64,000 bases of DNA, from the NCBI GenBank assembly GCA_039931615.1, contig JBDTRR010000006.1:62001-126000 (forward strand). The letters run 5' to 3'. The translations under genes and the position numbers were made by a program. The notes below the pieces were generated by a model that was not told where the DNA came from, searched no databases, and was given only the letters and a program-made list of their open reading frames with translations. The stretch is from JAHFUI01 sp039931615 (GTDB lineage: Bacteria > Acidobacteriota > Vicinamibacteria > Vicinamibacterales > CAVVIG01). Shown here piece by piece: positions 42,320 through 49,609 of this stretch (positions are counted from its first letter, which is position 1; the number at the start of each line of letters is the position of its first letter).

Positions 42320-42335
42320 CGAGGGTAAGCCCTCG
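42320..42335 (+). promoter_or_regulatory. Small hairpin in the leader of the Old Yellow Enzyme gene
   Basis: CGAGGG-TAAG-CCCTCG, a perfect 6-bp stem with a tetraloop, ending 10 bases before ATG 42,346 and just upstream of the AAAGG ribosome site. It could tune translation or be chance. Confidence 0.35.
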
Positions 42336-42345
42336 ACAAAGGCCC

Positions 42346-43422
42346 ATGTCCCTACTCTATTCAGAAGCGCTCCTTGGCTCGCTCCGGCTGCAGAATCGAC
42401 TGGTGATGTCGCCGATGACCCGCAGTCGCGCCGGCGGCAACGTCCCGAATGCCCTCATGGCTGAGTACTACGCACAGCGCGGCTCCGCCGGCCTGATCAT
42501 CACCGAAGGCACGTCGCCATCGCCGAACGGTCTGGGCTATGCGCGAATCCCGGGTGCGTTCTCGCCCGAACAGACCGCCGGCTGGAAGCTCGTGACCGAC
42601 GCGGTGCGTCCGTCCGGCGCCCGCATGTTCATGCAGCTGATGCACACCGGCCGGATCGGCCATCCGCTGAACCTGCCACCCGGGGCTCGCGTCGTCGGCC
42701 CATCGGCGGTGGCCGCCGCGGGTGAGATGTGGACCGACCAGGAGCAGATGAAGCCGCTGCCGGTGCCCGAAGCCATGACGGCGGCCGACGTCGCGACAGC
42801 GATCGAGGAATACGCGCAGGCCGCCCGCAACGCCGTCGCCGCCGGCTTCGACGGCGTCGAGCTCCACGGCGCCAACGGCTACCTGATCGAACAGTTCATC
42901 CGTCCGAATTCGAACCAGCGCACGGACGCCTACGGCGGATCAATCGAGCAGCGGGCGCGCTTCGCCATCGAGTCCGTCGCCGCGACGATCGCGGCCGTCG
43001 GCAAGGAGCGCGTCGGCATCCGGTTGTCGCCGTTCGGCGTCTTCAACGACATGCCGCTCTACGACGCGATGGAGAGCGACTACGCCTACCTCGTCGAACA
43101 GCTGCAGACGCTGGGGCTGGCCTACATCCACCTCGTCGATCACTCGTCAATGGGTGCGCCGACCGTGCCGGCGTCGATGAAGGACACGTTCCGCCGCGTC
43201 TTCACCAACACGCTGATCCTGTCCGGCGGCTACGACGCCGAGCGTGCCGAAAGGGATCTGGCCGCCGGCAAGGGCGACCTGATCGCCGTCGGCAAACCGT
43301 TCCTGGCCAACCCCGACCTCGTCGCCCGCTGGAAGGGGAAGCACCAGCTCAACGCGCCCGACATGTCGACGTTCTACACGCCTGGACCGAAGGGCTACAC
43401 AGACTACGCGATGCTGGGCTAG
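42346..43422 (+). CDS. NADH:flavin oxidoreductase, Old Yellow Enzyme family
   Basis: 358 residues, cytoplasmic, a single FMN-binding TIM barrel. N-terminal LGSLRLQNRLVMSPMTRSRA includes the flavin-contacting Thr25. The catalytic set is complete: His174 and Asn177 with Tyr179 in LHGANGYL, then RPNSNQRTDAYGGSIEQR; phosphate-binding SGGYDAERAERDL and VGKPFLANPDL close the barrel. Such enzymes reduce activated C=C bonds of enones, nitro-esters or quinone-like compounds with NAD(P)H. ATG 42,346 is chosen over an upstream in-frame ATG because AAAGG precedes it and family members start at this point. Gap to the isochorismatase gene: 48 bases. Confidence 0.94.
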   Translation: MSLLYSEALLGSLRLQNRLVMSPMTRSRAGGNVPNALMAEYYAQRGSAGLIITEGTSPSPNGLGYARIPGAFSPEQTAGWKLVTDAVRPSGARMFMQLMHTGRIGHPLNLPPGARVVGPSAVAAAGEMWTDQEQMKPLPVPEAMTAADVATAIEEYAQAARNAVAAGFDGVELHGANGYLIEQFIRPNSNQRTDAYGGSIEQRARFAIESVAATIAAVGKERVGIRLSPFGVFNDMPLYDAMESDYAYLVEQLQTLGLAYIHLVDHSSMGAPTVPASMKDTFRRVFTNTLILSGGYDAERAERDLAAGKGDLIAVGKPFLANPDLVARWKGKHQLNAPDMSTFYTPGPKGYTDYAMLG

Positions 43423-43470
43423 GCAGCGATCCGGTGCCGACCAGCTCGCGCATCAGTTCGGGAGGCAGCG

Positions 43471-44154
43471 ATGGATCCCAGGAAGACCGCGCTCGTGCTC
43501 ATCGAGTATCAGAACGATTTCACCTCCGAGGGCGGGACGCTCCACGACGGCGTGAAGGGCGTCATGGAAAGCAGCAACATGCTGCAGAACACCGTCGAGA
43601 CGGTGGAAAAGGCGCGCCACGCCGGCTGCACGATTGTGTTCGCCCCGATCACCTTCAAGGCGGGATACAAGGAGCTCAGCGACGAGCCTTACGGCATTCT
43701 CAAGGGCGTGGTCGACAGCAACTCGTTCATCCAGGGCTCCTGGGGCGCGGCGATCGTCGACGTGCTCGCGCCGCAGCCGGGCGACATCGTCATCGAAGGC
43801 AAACGCGGGCTGTGCGGCTTCGCCTCCACGAATCTCGACTTCATTCTCCGCAGCCGCGGCATCGAGACGATGGCGCTCGGCGGGTTCCTCACCAACTGCT
43901 GCGTCGAGTCGACGATGCGGACGGGGTACGAGAAAGGCTACAAGGTCATCACGCTGAAGGACTGCACGGCGGCATTGAGCGACGAGGAGCAGAGACTGGC
44001 GACCGAGAAGAACTACCCGATGTTCTCGCGCCCGATGAACCACGATGAATTTCTGAGCGAGCTCGGCAGCCAGAAGAGACCGGACGCCGCCATGGCGGCC
44101 CGATCGTCGACGCCGGACGCGACGGCGTCCGGCGGGCCCTCGACGCCGAACTGA
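43471..44154 (+). CDS. Isochorismatase-family cysteine hydrolase
   Basis: 227 residues, cytoplasmic Rossmann-like fold. The catalytic triad is visible: Asp16 (IEYQNDF), Lys111 (IEGKRGL) and Cys144 (TNCCVEST), with the family cis-peptide region GGFLTNC. Members hydrolyse amides or enol-ethers (nicotinamide, N-carbamoyl compounds, maleamate). Together with the preceding Old Yellow Enzyme it suggests intracellular breakdown of a nitrogen heterocycle or amide, but that is inference. GGGAGG lies 6 bases before ATG 43,471. The last 25 residues (AARSSTPDATASGG...) are low-complexity and encoded over the hairpin at 44,111-44,134, probably a recent read-through extension. Confidence 0.92.
   Translation: MDPRKTALVLIEYQNDFTSEGGTLHDGVKGVMESSNMLQNTVETVEKARHAGCTIVFAPITFKAGYKELSDEPYGILKGVVDSNSFIQGSWGAAIVDVLAPQPGDIVIEGKRGLCGFASTNLDFILRSRGIETMALGGFLTNCCVESTMRTGYEKGYKVITLKDCTAALSDEEQRLATEKNYPMFSRPMNHDEFLSELGSQKRPDAAMAARSSTPDATASGGPSTPN
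44111..44134. terminator. GC-rich hairpin inside the 3' end of the isochorismatase gene
   Basis: A perfect 10-bp stem (CGCCGGACGC/GCGTCCGGCG) with loop GACG, located 20-40 bases before the stop and between convergent genes. There is no T-run. It may end transcription from either side or protect the 3' end. Confidence 0.45.
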
Positions 44155-44206
44155 CCGCGGTGCGACCGGTCAGCCGGCGCGCGTCTCCATCCGAGGCCGG
44201 CCGGCG

Positions 44207-45475
44207 TCACGGAAGACGATACAGCCTCACCGCGTTGTCACGCAGCACGAGCTTCACAATCTCGATGGCTCGCGCCTCGCTGGCCGTGCCCTCGCGCAAC
44301 ATCGCGGTCAAGGCCAGGCCGAGCGCAAGGCGGACCGTCTGCGAGGAGACATAGGTGCTCTCTTCCCAGCCGAGCCCGGCCTGTGGCGCGTATGGGTAGG
44401 CATCGGTTCCGAACAACACCTTCTCCGGCACGGCCTCGAGCCAACTGCGCAGGCTTTGTGCCACCTCTGACGCCGGCAGTAGGAGGCCCTGCACCGAGAC
44501 GTCCACGTATGCGTTGGGCTTGGTCAGGAGCGGCGTGACGATCCCGGTATTCGGCCAACCGCCGTGGACCATGACGAAGTTGGTGTTCCGAAGCGACGGG
44601 TCGTTGAAGAGCGGTTCGAGGAGCCCGGGGTTGCCTCCGGCCATGTCGTAGTAGCCGCCTGCGCCCGCGCCGGTATGAATATGTACCGCCATGCCCAGGC
44701 GTCCGCACTCGAGGGCGATGTGGCGGAACAGGAAATCCTGGAGCACCCGGTAGTCTGCCGCGTTGGACGCCCCCGAGCGCCACGCCCGCTCCGCAGCGTC
44801 CTTCGACGGGCTGCCGACCGCGAGCGGCCGCAAGTACGCCATCTCGAACTTCTCGGCGAGCGCGCCCCCTTGCTGGTGCCGTTCGAGCGTGGCCGTGACG
44901 ACACGGGCGAGATAGTCGTCGAGCGTGGTTGGGCGGGCGGTGATGCCGGACTGCGTGTAGAACTCGCCGAGCAGCCTGGCTTCGAGCGCGAAGAACGCCT
45001 TCCGATCCGGGTTGTCCGTGATGACGTCGGTCGGGAACGGGTACATCAGCGCGTCTGCGTACGCCGCCCACAGAAATCGCTCCCTCGGGAGACCCGGTCC
45101 CATCGACACCCGGTTGGCGATCATCTTGTCGATGCCCGCCTTGTCGAGGATCGTCGCGGCATAGTTGTCGCCCCACGCCCTGGTGCTCGCCTCGCGATCG
45201 GTGCCGAACATCGCGCTCGCCGCCGCGGCGTACTCGGGGCGCCCCGGACGGAAGCGAACCATATCGGACGCGGCCTCGAGGTTCTCGACCGGCAAGGCGT
45301 CGTAGCCGTTGTCCGCCGGCTCGCCCGGCGGCGTGGGGCGCACCGGATGCGCATGGTTGTCGATCGCCTTGGTGTCGGCGATCGCCTTCGCAACCGCCGG
45401 CTCGACCGCCTCGGGCGTCGTCGCGCACGCGCTTGTCAGCAACAGCAGACCGAGCCAGGCGGCGTGAAATCTCAT
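44207..45475 (-). CDS. Amidohydrolase-type lipoprotein
   Basis: 422 residues. Lipobox LLLTSACA puts Cys17 at the mature N-terminus. The amidohydrolase-2-like TIM barrel shows metal-site motifs in the usual order: AIDNHAHPV, a long helical insert (about 80-230), MAVHIHTGAG, VMVHGGWPN and LFGTDAYPYAP (catalytic Asp). Relatives include TIM-barrel decarboxylases and lactonases such as those for gamma-resorcylate or amidohydrolysed aromatics; a lipoprotein member is unusual. Start at M7 of the open frame (45,475) with GTGGAG upstream. It is 34 bases downstream of the gene ending at 45,510 and is the last gene of the minus-strand operon beginning at 49,423. Convergent with the isochorismatase gene. 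Confidence 0.88.
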   Translation of the reverse strand: MRFHAAWLGLLLLTSACATTPEAVEPAVAKAIADTKAIDNHAHPVRPTPPGEPADNGYDALPVENLEAASDMVRFRPGRPEYAAAASAMFGTDREASTRAWGDNYAATILDKAGIDKMIANRVSMGPGLPRERFLWAAYADALMYPFPTDVITDNPDRKAFFALEARLLGEFYTQSGITARPTTLDDYLARVVTATLERHQQGGALAEKFEMAYLRPLAVGSPSKDAAERAWRSGASNAADYRVLQDFLFRHIALECGRLGMAVHIHTGAGAGGYYDMAGGNPGLLEPLFNDPSLRNTNFVMVHGGWPNTGIVTPLLTKPNAYVDVSVQGLLLPASEVAQSLRSWLEAVPEKVLFGTDAYPYAPQAGLGWEESTYVSSQTVRLALGLALTAMLREGTASEARAIEIVKLVLRDNAVRLYRLP

Positions 45476-45509
45476 CGTCGCCAGCTCCACCAATCCGGCA
45501 CCGTTGACG

Positions 45510-46391
45510 TCATCGCAGCGGTGGCGCGGTCTGGCAGGGAGTCGGCTTGAACGCAGCGTCGTTGGCTTCGAGCCGGAAGTCCGTGCTGGTGTAGAACGGT
45601 TCGCGCAAGTATCGCGGATCCTCGACGATCGTCACGACGTGCAGCCACTGGTCGCCGTTGGGATGCGGTGGCAAGCGGTGGAAGTATTCAGTGATCGTCG
45701 CGCTCTCGCTGTAAGGCACGCCATTCTTCCGCAGGTACGCCTCCCGGAACTGCGTCGTGACCACTTTCAACGACCCGCCGCCGTTGATCTGCGCGATGCC
45801 GCGCGGCGGCGGTCCGCCGCGCAGGCCCTGGCCACCGCCCCCGGGCACGCCGCGATCCAGCAGGCCGCCGCCGGCGACGCGCGGGTCGTTCGCAGGCCCT
45901 CGCCCCACCCCGGGGCCCTCCCACTGAGCGCTCGAAAACCCCTGCCACGTCCGATCGGCCGGCGGCACGGCCGTCCGGTCGAAGTGCAGCAGACGCGTCT
46001 GCGTCCCGGCATCGAACTCGAGCTGCAAGGCGTTGTCGTCCGGCCACGTGATGCGCAGACGACCGGGCTGCCGCATGATCCCGCCGATCCCGAAGGCCTT
46101 GCATTGGTTGCCTGCCGCGGCGTCCGCAGCCGCGTCCCACTGCATCGCGGCCTGGCGGCCCGCGTCGTTGACCGGCACACTCGAGGTATCGCCTTTCGGC
46201 GCCGTGACCATCCGCCAGCGCCAGTCTTCCGTCACGATCGACACCCACGTGCCGGCCAGATCGAACGGGGCGATCTGCCGAGCGGGCCGGGGCGCCGCCG
46301 GCGGCGCACCGCCTCGTTGCGCGGCGACACCGGTGCACAGGAACACGGCCAGCACCCCGGCGGCGCCACGGGCTGTAAAGGCACACTTCAT
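45510..46391 (-). CDS. Secreted protein of unknown function (divergent DxxGxW family member)
   Basis: 293 residues with signal peptide (GVLAVFLCTGVAAQ). Mature start APFDLAGTWVSIVTEDWRWR. Then AMQWDAAADAAAGNQCKAFG, LHFDRTAVPPADRTW, GFSSAQWEGPGVGR, a Gly/Pro/Arg-rich insert (about 160-205), SLKVVTTQFREAYLRKNG, SATITEYFHRL and IVEDPRYLREPFYTS. The W-x-G, V-V-T-T-x-F and D-P-x-Y-x-x-E-P-F blocks match the other secreted proteins of this operon, but the DGRPH block is degenerate. No known enzyme motif. ATG overlaps the stop of the upstream gene (ATGA), so coupling is tight. Confidence 0.82.
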   Translation of the reverse strand: MKCAFTARGAAGVLAVFLCTGVAAQRGGAPPAAPRPARQIAPFDLAGTWVSIVTEDWRWRMVTAPKGDTSSVPVNDAGRQAAMQWDAAADAAAGNQCKAFGIGGIMRQPGRLRITWPDDNALQLEFDAGTQTRLLHFDRTAVPPADRTWQGFSSAQWEGPGVGRGPANDPRVAGGGLLDRGVPGGGGQGLRGGPPPRGIAQINGGGSLKVVTTQFREAYLRKNGVPYSESATITEYFHRLPPHPNGDQWLHVVTIVEDPRYLREPFYTSTDFRLEANDAAFKPTPCQTAPPLR

Positions 46392-48127
46392 GGCTTGCTT
46401 AAATCCTGATACACAGCTTCGATGAACATCCTGGTCGTCCAGGGACCGGTCTCGGCACCGTAGCGGCCATCGTAATCGAGCGTCGGACGCGCGGCCAGTA
46501 CCTCGGCCAACGACTTCTTCTTGGCGATGAGGGCCTTGATGCGATCACGGATGATCGTCACCATGTCACGGTACATCGCGACATCGTGCTCATCGCTGAT
46601 CCGCCCGCGGCCGGGGACCACGTAGGTGCCCCCCTCCTCGAACTTCTTGCTTGGAATCGCGAGCTGCAAGATCCGATTCAGCGCATCGATCGTCCCTTGT
46701 ATGCTCCCGCCGTTGGCCCGATCGATCATCGGATAGCTGACGGTCGAATACGCTTCGCCGGCGACAATCACGTCCGAGCGCCGGAACATCACCAGCGTGT
46801 CCGTATCGGTGACTGCCGCCTGATGATAGAACACGACCGGTTCGCCGTTGAACGGGAAGTCGCGCGTCTCCTCGAAGTAGGTGTTGAACGGCCGGGCCGA
46901 GTCGGGCACCTTGGCCTGCGCCATGCGCGCCGCGGCGTTCTCATGCGCGACGATCGCGGCGGAATTGCCGTTGACCGTGCGGCCGGCACTCGAGAAGGCG
47001 GCGTTGCCGGCGGTATGGTCCGGCCGGAACGACGTGTTGACGATCCAGCGGATTTCCTTCTCCTTCGCCAGGTCCTTGATCACGGCCAGCGCCTGGTCGG
47101 TTGCCGTGGCGCCGGTGTCGACGACAATGACGCCGTCTTCGCCGACCTGGACAGCGATGTTCGTGCCGGCACCAACCACGAGATAGACGTTGCCTTGCAC
47201 GTGCACGGCCCGCACGTCGCCCGGTTGCAGATGCGACTCCTGCTGCTCAGACTTGAAGCCGCCGTTCTTCGCGGCCACGAACGGGAGCGGAGGCGCGCCT
47301 GGCGTCCACCCTGGCAGCAAGGTCTCGGCGCCGCCGCGTACCCCTTCCTGCGGCATCGCATGCTTCGCCGCGAACTCCCGCAGGAACGGGTTTTCCCCGG
47401 GCAGGAAATGAGGCACCACGGTTCTGTCCCGCGCGACTTCCGTGACGTATTCGCAGTTGTAGAGCCAGTTCTGGTTGCCGCGCTCCATCAAGACGAATTC
47501 CTGGCTCCGGATGTAGGGCTCGCTCAGATACACCGGATCGGTGGCGATCGTCACCTGCGACAACAGCGTCCCATGCCGCATCCAGTGCTCGACGACGGTC
47601 GTGCGGTCGCTCTCGGGTACGCCGGTGCGCCGGAAGAAGCCGGCCTTGATGTGCGTGGTCGTGATCGTCAGAACGTCACCGTTCCAGTCGCCGGTCGAAA
47701 ACCCGATGAACGTGTGCGGCGCATAATCAGGCGGGTGGGGCCGGCCATCCATCCAGATGGTGCGGTGCAGCTGGAACGTACCCAGATACATATGGATGGC
47801 CAGAAGCTCCTGCGTGTCGGGGTTGCGCTCCTCCGAGATGCGGAACTGATTCGGCCCGATGAAGATATAGGGGAGGGTGTAGGGCGCGCACTGGTGCTCG
47901 AGCACCGAGTACCAGTCCGCGCTCCAGCTGTCGGCGAAGAAGCGGCCCGCCTCGTTCAGCGGGATGCCGCTGAAGTCGCCGGGCTCCTGCCCGGGCACGC
48001 GATCCGGTTGATCTTCGTGATAGCGGCCCGCCCACTCCCCGACGAAGCTGACCTGCGCGAACACAGGCGACGCCGCCGCGACGACGATGGCCGCGACAAC
48101 GAGGCCGACAAACGGCGTTCTGACCAC
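46388..48127 (-). CDS. Fusion of a DGRPH/WNGD secreted domain to a degenerate metallo-beta-lactamase fold
   Basis: 579 residues. Signal peptide (VGLVVAAIVVAAASPVFAQ). N-terminal domain about 27-235 with SFVGEWAGRY, WMDGRPHPPDYAP, GFSTGDWNGDVLTITTTHI, TTVVEHWMRH and ATDPVYLSEPY. C-terminal domain about 300-575 has the MBL order VHVQGNVYLVVGAGTNIAV, GVIVVDTGATATDQALAVI, then NTSFRPDHTAGN at 364-375. The normal HxHxDH is SFRPDH, so two metal-binding His are lost, and GEAYSTVSYP and PGRGRISDEHD lack the other ligands. It is probably a non-catalytic binding or structural domain. GTG 48,127 is chosen: GAGG lies 5 bases upstream, and the start falls 10 bases after the previous gene. Confidence 0.85.
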   Translation of the reverse strand: MVRTPFVGLVVAAIVVAAASPVFAQVSFVGEWAGRYHEDQPDRVPGQEPGDFSGIPLNEAGRFFADSWSADWYSVLEHQCAPYTLPYIFIGPNQFRISEERNPDTQELLAIHMYLGTFQLHRTIWMDGRPHPPDYAPHTFIGFSTGDWNGDVLTITTTHIKAGFFRRTGVPESDRTTVVEHWMRHGTLLSQVTIATDPVYLSEPYIRSQEFVLMERGNQNWLYNCEYVTEVARDRTVVPHFLPGENPFLREFAAKHAMPQEGVRGGAETLLPGWTPGAPPLPFVAAKNGGFKSEQQESHLQPGDVRAVHVQGNVYLVVGAGTNIAVQVGEDGVIVVDTGATATDQALAVIKDLAKEKEIRWIVNTSFRPDHTAGNAAFSSAGRTVNGNSAAIVAHENAAARMAQAKVPDSARPFNTYFEETRDFPFNGEPVVFYHQAAVTDTDTLVMFRRSDVIVAGEAYSTVSYPMIDRANGGSIQGTIDALNRILQLAIPSKKFEEGGTYVVPGRGRISDEHDVAMYRDMVTIIRDRIKALIAKKKSLAEVLAARPTLDYDGRYGAETGPWTTRMFIEAVYQDLSKP

Positions 48128-48137
48128 CAGTGCCTCG

Positions 48138-48983
48138 CTACTTGACTTGGGTTTTCGATGTGGTGCTCTGCAGATGCTCGTTGAGATCCGGCAGGCACTC
48201 CACTTCCTGGATATCCACATCGTCGACACGGTTGAAGCGCTTCGTGCTGTTCCAGTTGCCAACCCAGTGCTCGGGATCGCGCATCGTGTACGCGATTTCG
48301 AGCTGGCGCCCGCCGTTCACCATGCGCACGCGCTCCACGATGTGCAGCGCTTCACCCGCCGGAATGCCGAGGCCGCCCTGATCCATCCAATGATGATCGC
48401 CCCGGAAGTGCTGCGTTTCGATGACCAGCGTCTCGCCTTCCCATCGGCCGATCGATTCCCCGTTGAACGTCCTGACGACGATGTCCGGGTCGGTGTGAGG
48501 GCGGCCGTCGAGGTAGACGATCCGCGTGCTGTTCATGAATCCGCTGACCATGTAGATCGCCGTCGGGAGCTGGATCATCGCGATCGGCCAATACCGGGTC
48601 ATGATCAGCGGCAGGCCGGCCGGCCAGCACTGGCCGATATCGTCGCGGTACACCTTGCCCTCGGCCATCGCCTTGCGCGAGGCGTCGAGATGAACCTGGG
48701 CCGCTGGCGTGAAGGCCGGGTACGGCGCGCCGAACCGCCAGGCCTCGGAATTGCCCGTCGTATCGATGAACCAGTTGCCGGTGAGATCGAACGGTGGCTT
48801 CGGACGAGGTTTGGCAAGATTGGACGGCGCCAGCGCGCTGAGCGGCGCGTCGGGTGGCGCGGCTTGATTGCCATTGGCCGCGGCCGGTGTCTGCGCGGAC
48901 GCTGGCACGCCGAGCGCGTATGCGGCCAGGCAGGCGATGACCACGGCGATCCTTCCATTCGTTGATTTGCCCAAGGCGCTCAC
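48138..48983 (-). CDS. Secreted protein of unknown function, DGRPH/WEGE family
   Basis: 281 residues. Signal peptide (RIAVVIACLAAYALGVPASAQ), short Pro/Ala linker, then PPFDLTGNWFIDTTGNSEAW, a central region (GQCWPAGLPLIMTRYWPIAM), and the family core: VYLDGRPHTDPD, GESIGRWEGETLVIETQHF, ALHIVERVRMVNG, TMRDPEHWVGNWNSTKRF. The GTG start overlaps the stop of the DUF6152 gene by 4 bases (GTGA), indicating translational coupling. The protein is secreted, beta-rich and probably monomeric; no catalytic residues are evident, though DGRPH is strongly conserved among the relatives in this window and deserves testing as a ligand site. Confidence 0.85.
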   Translation of the reverse strand: MSALGKSTNGRIAVVIACLAAYALGVPASAQTPAAANGNQAAPPDAPLSALAPSNLAKPRPKPPFDLTGNWFIDTTGNSEAWRFGAPYPAFTPAAQVHLDASRKAMAEGKVYRDDIGQCWPAGLPLIMTRYWPIAMIQLPTAIYMVSGFMNSTRIVYLDGRPHTDPDIVVRTFNGESIGRWEGETLVIETQHFRGDHHWMDQGGLGIPAGEALHIVERVRMVNGGRQLEIAYTMRDPEHWVGNWNSTKRFNRVDDVDIQEVECLPDLNEHLQSTTSKTQVK

Positions 48984-49423
48984 TCCCGGCCGCGTGTGTT
49001 GACGCCACCCAGGCGCGCAGGGCGCTCCGTCAGGGTGCGGCCCTCGGCGAGCGTCAGGGACACGAAGATCGCCGCCGGCTCTCCGCTCCGCACGGGATTG
49101 CCGACCACGGTGACCTTGTCGCCGGGCCTGATGGTGTTCGATTTCCAGCCGGCCCGCACCAGATAGGTCGGACTGGTCAGCTCGATCCCCCAGAGCACTT
49201 CTTCGCCTTTGTCGTTGGGGACGAGCACTTCGATCCAGGTGTGCGGATTCTGCCAGCGGAATTCCTTGACCGTTCCGATCAGGGTCACCTGTTTGGTGCG
49301 ATCGAAGGCCGCCGGCGAATGGTGCGCCACGACCGGCATCGTCAACGCCCAGGCCAACGCCACGCCAATCAGCCAGGGGCCGGCAGAACTCCTGACGAGA
49401 TACCCCACCCGCCGCCTTCTCAT
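48980..49423 (-). CDS. DUF6152 family protein (exported)
   Basis: 147 residues. N-terminal Arg-rich MRRRRVGYLVR and a hydrophobic stretch ending MPVVA, then the signature HHSPAAFDRTKQVTLIGTV at the mature N-terminus, NPHTWIEVLVPNDKGE and a C-terminal strand. The His-His at the processed end is typical of DUF6152 and could chelate a metal, but no function is established. AAGGA lies about 8 bases upstream of ATG 49,423. First gene of a five-gene exported operon with the promoter candidate at 49,471-49,500. Divergent from the TonB receptor at 49,610. Confidence 0.9.
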   Translation of the reverse strand: MRRRRVGYLVRSSAGPWLIGVALAWALTMPVVAHHSPAAFDRTKQVTLIGTVKEFRWQNPHTWIEVLVPNDKGEEVLWGIELTSPTYLVRAGWKSNTIRPGDKVTVVGNPVRSGEPAAIFVSLTLAEGRTLTERPARLGGVNTRGRE

Positions 49424-49470
49424 GGGCCGTCCTTCCGTGGAATCCGCAGTCCGCCCGGGGAAACTGGCCG

Positions 49471-49500
49471 ATTATGGCGTGGCGCCTCGCCAGCATTCAA
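49471..49500 (-). promoter_or_regulatory. Candidate promoter of the DUF6152 operon
   Basis: Minus strand: -35 TTGAAT (49,500 to 49,495), 18 bp, -10 CATAAT (49,476 to 49,471; five of six consensus bases). The leader would be about 40 bases. It faces away from the TonB promoter 34 bp further on. Confidence 0.55.
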
Positions 49501-49533
49501 GTGGAGGCCCGTCCCTTGCCGCTCTGATTCCCC

Positions 49534-49562
49534 TTGACCGGGGCGTTGGCCGTGTCTATTCT
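49534..49562 (+). promoter_or_regulatory. Candidate promoter of the TonB receptor gene
   Basis: -35 TTGACC (49,534-49,539), exactly 17 bp, -10 TATTCT (49,557-49,562). A start near 49,569 gives a leader of about 41 bases that contains the inverted repeat at 49,581-49,597. Confidence 0.6.
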
Positions 49563-49580
49563 GCCACTCTGCCATTAAAA

Positions 49581-49597
49581 TTGAGACTTGCTCTCAA
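49581..49597. promoter_or_regulatory. Inverted repeat TTGAGA-N5-TCTCAA, probable operator
   Basis: Perfect 6-bp arms (TTGAGA/TCTCAA) around CTTGC, at about +12 to +28 of the predicted TonB transcript and ending 12 bases before ATG 49,610. The position suits a repressor or a short leader hairpin that masks the start. It is unrelated in sequence to the ATTACC dyad. Confidence 0.5.
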
Positions 49598-49609
49598 AAT
49601 TCCGGTTCT

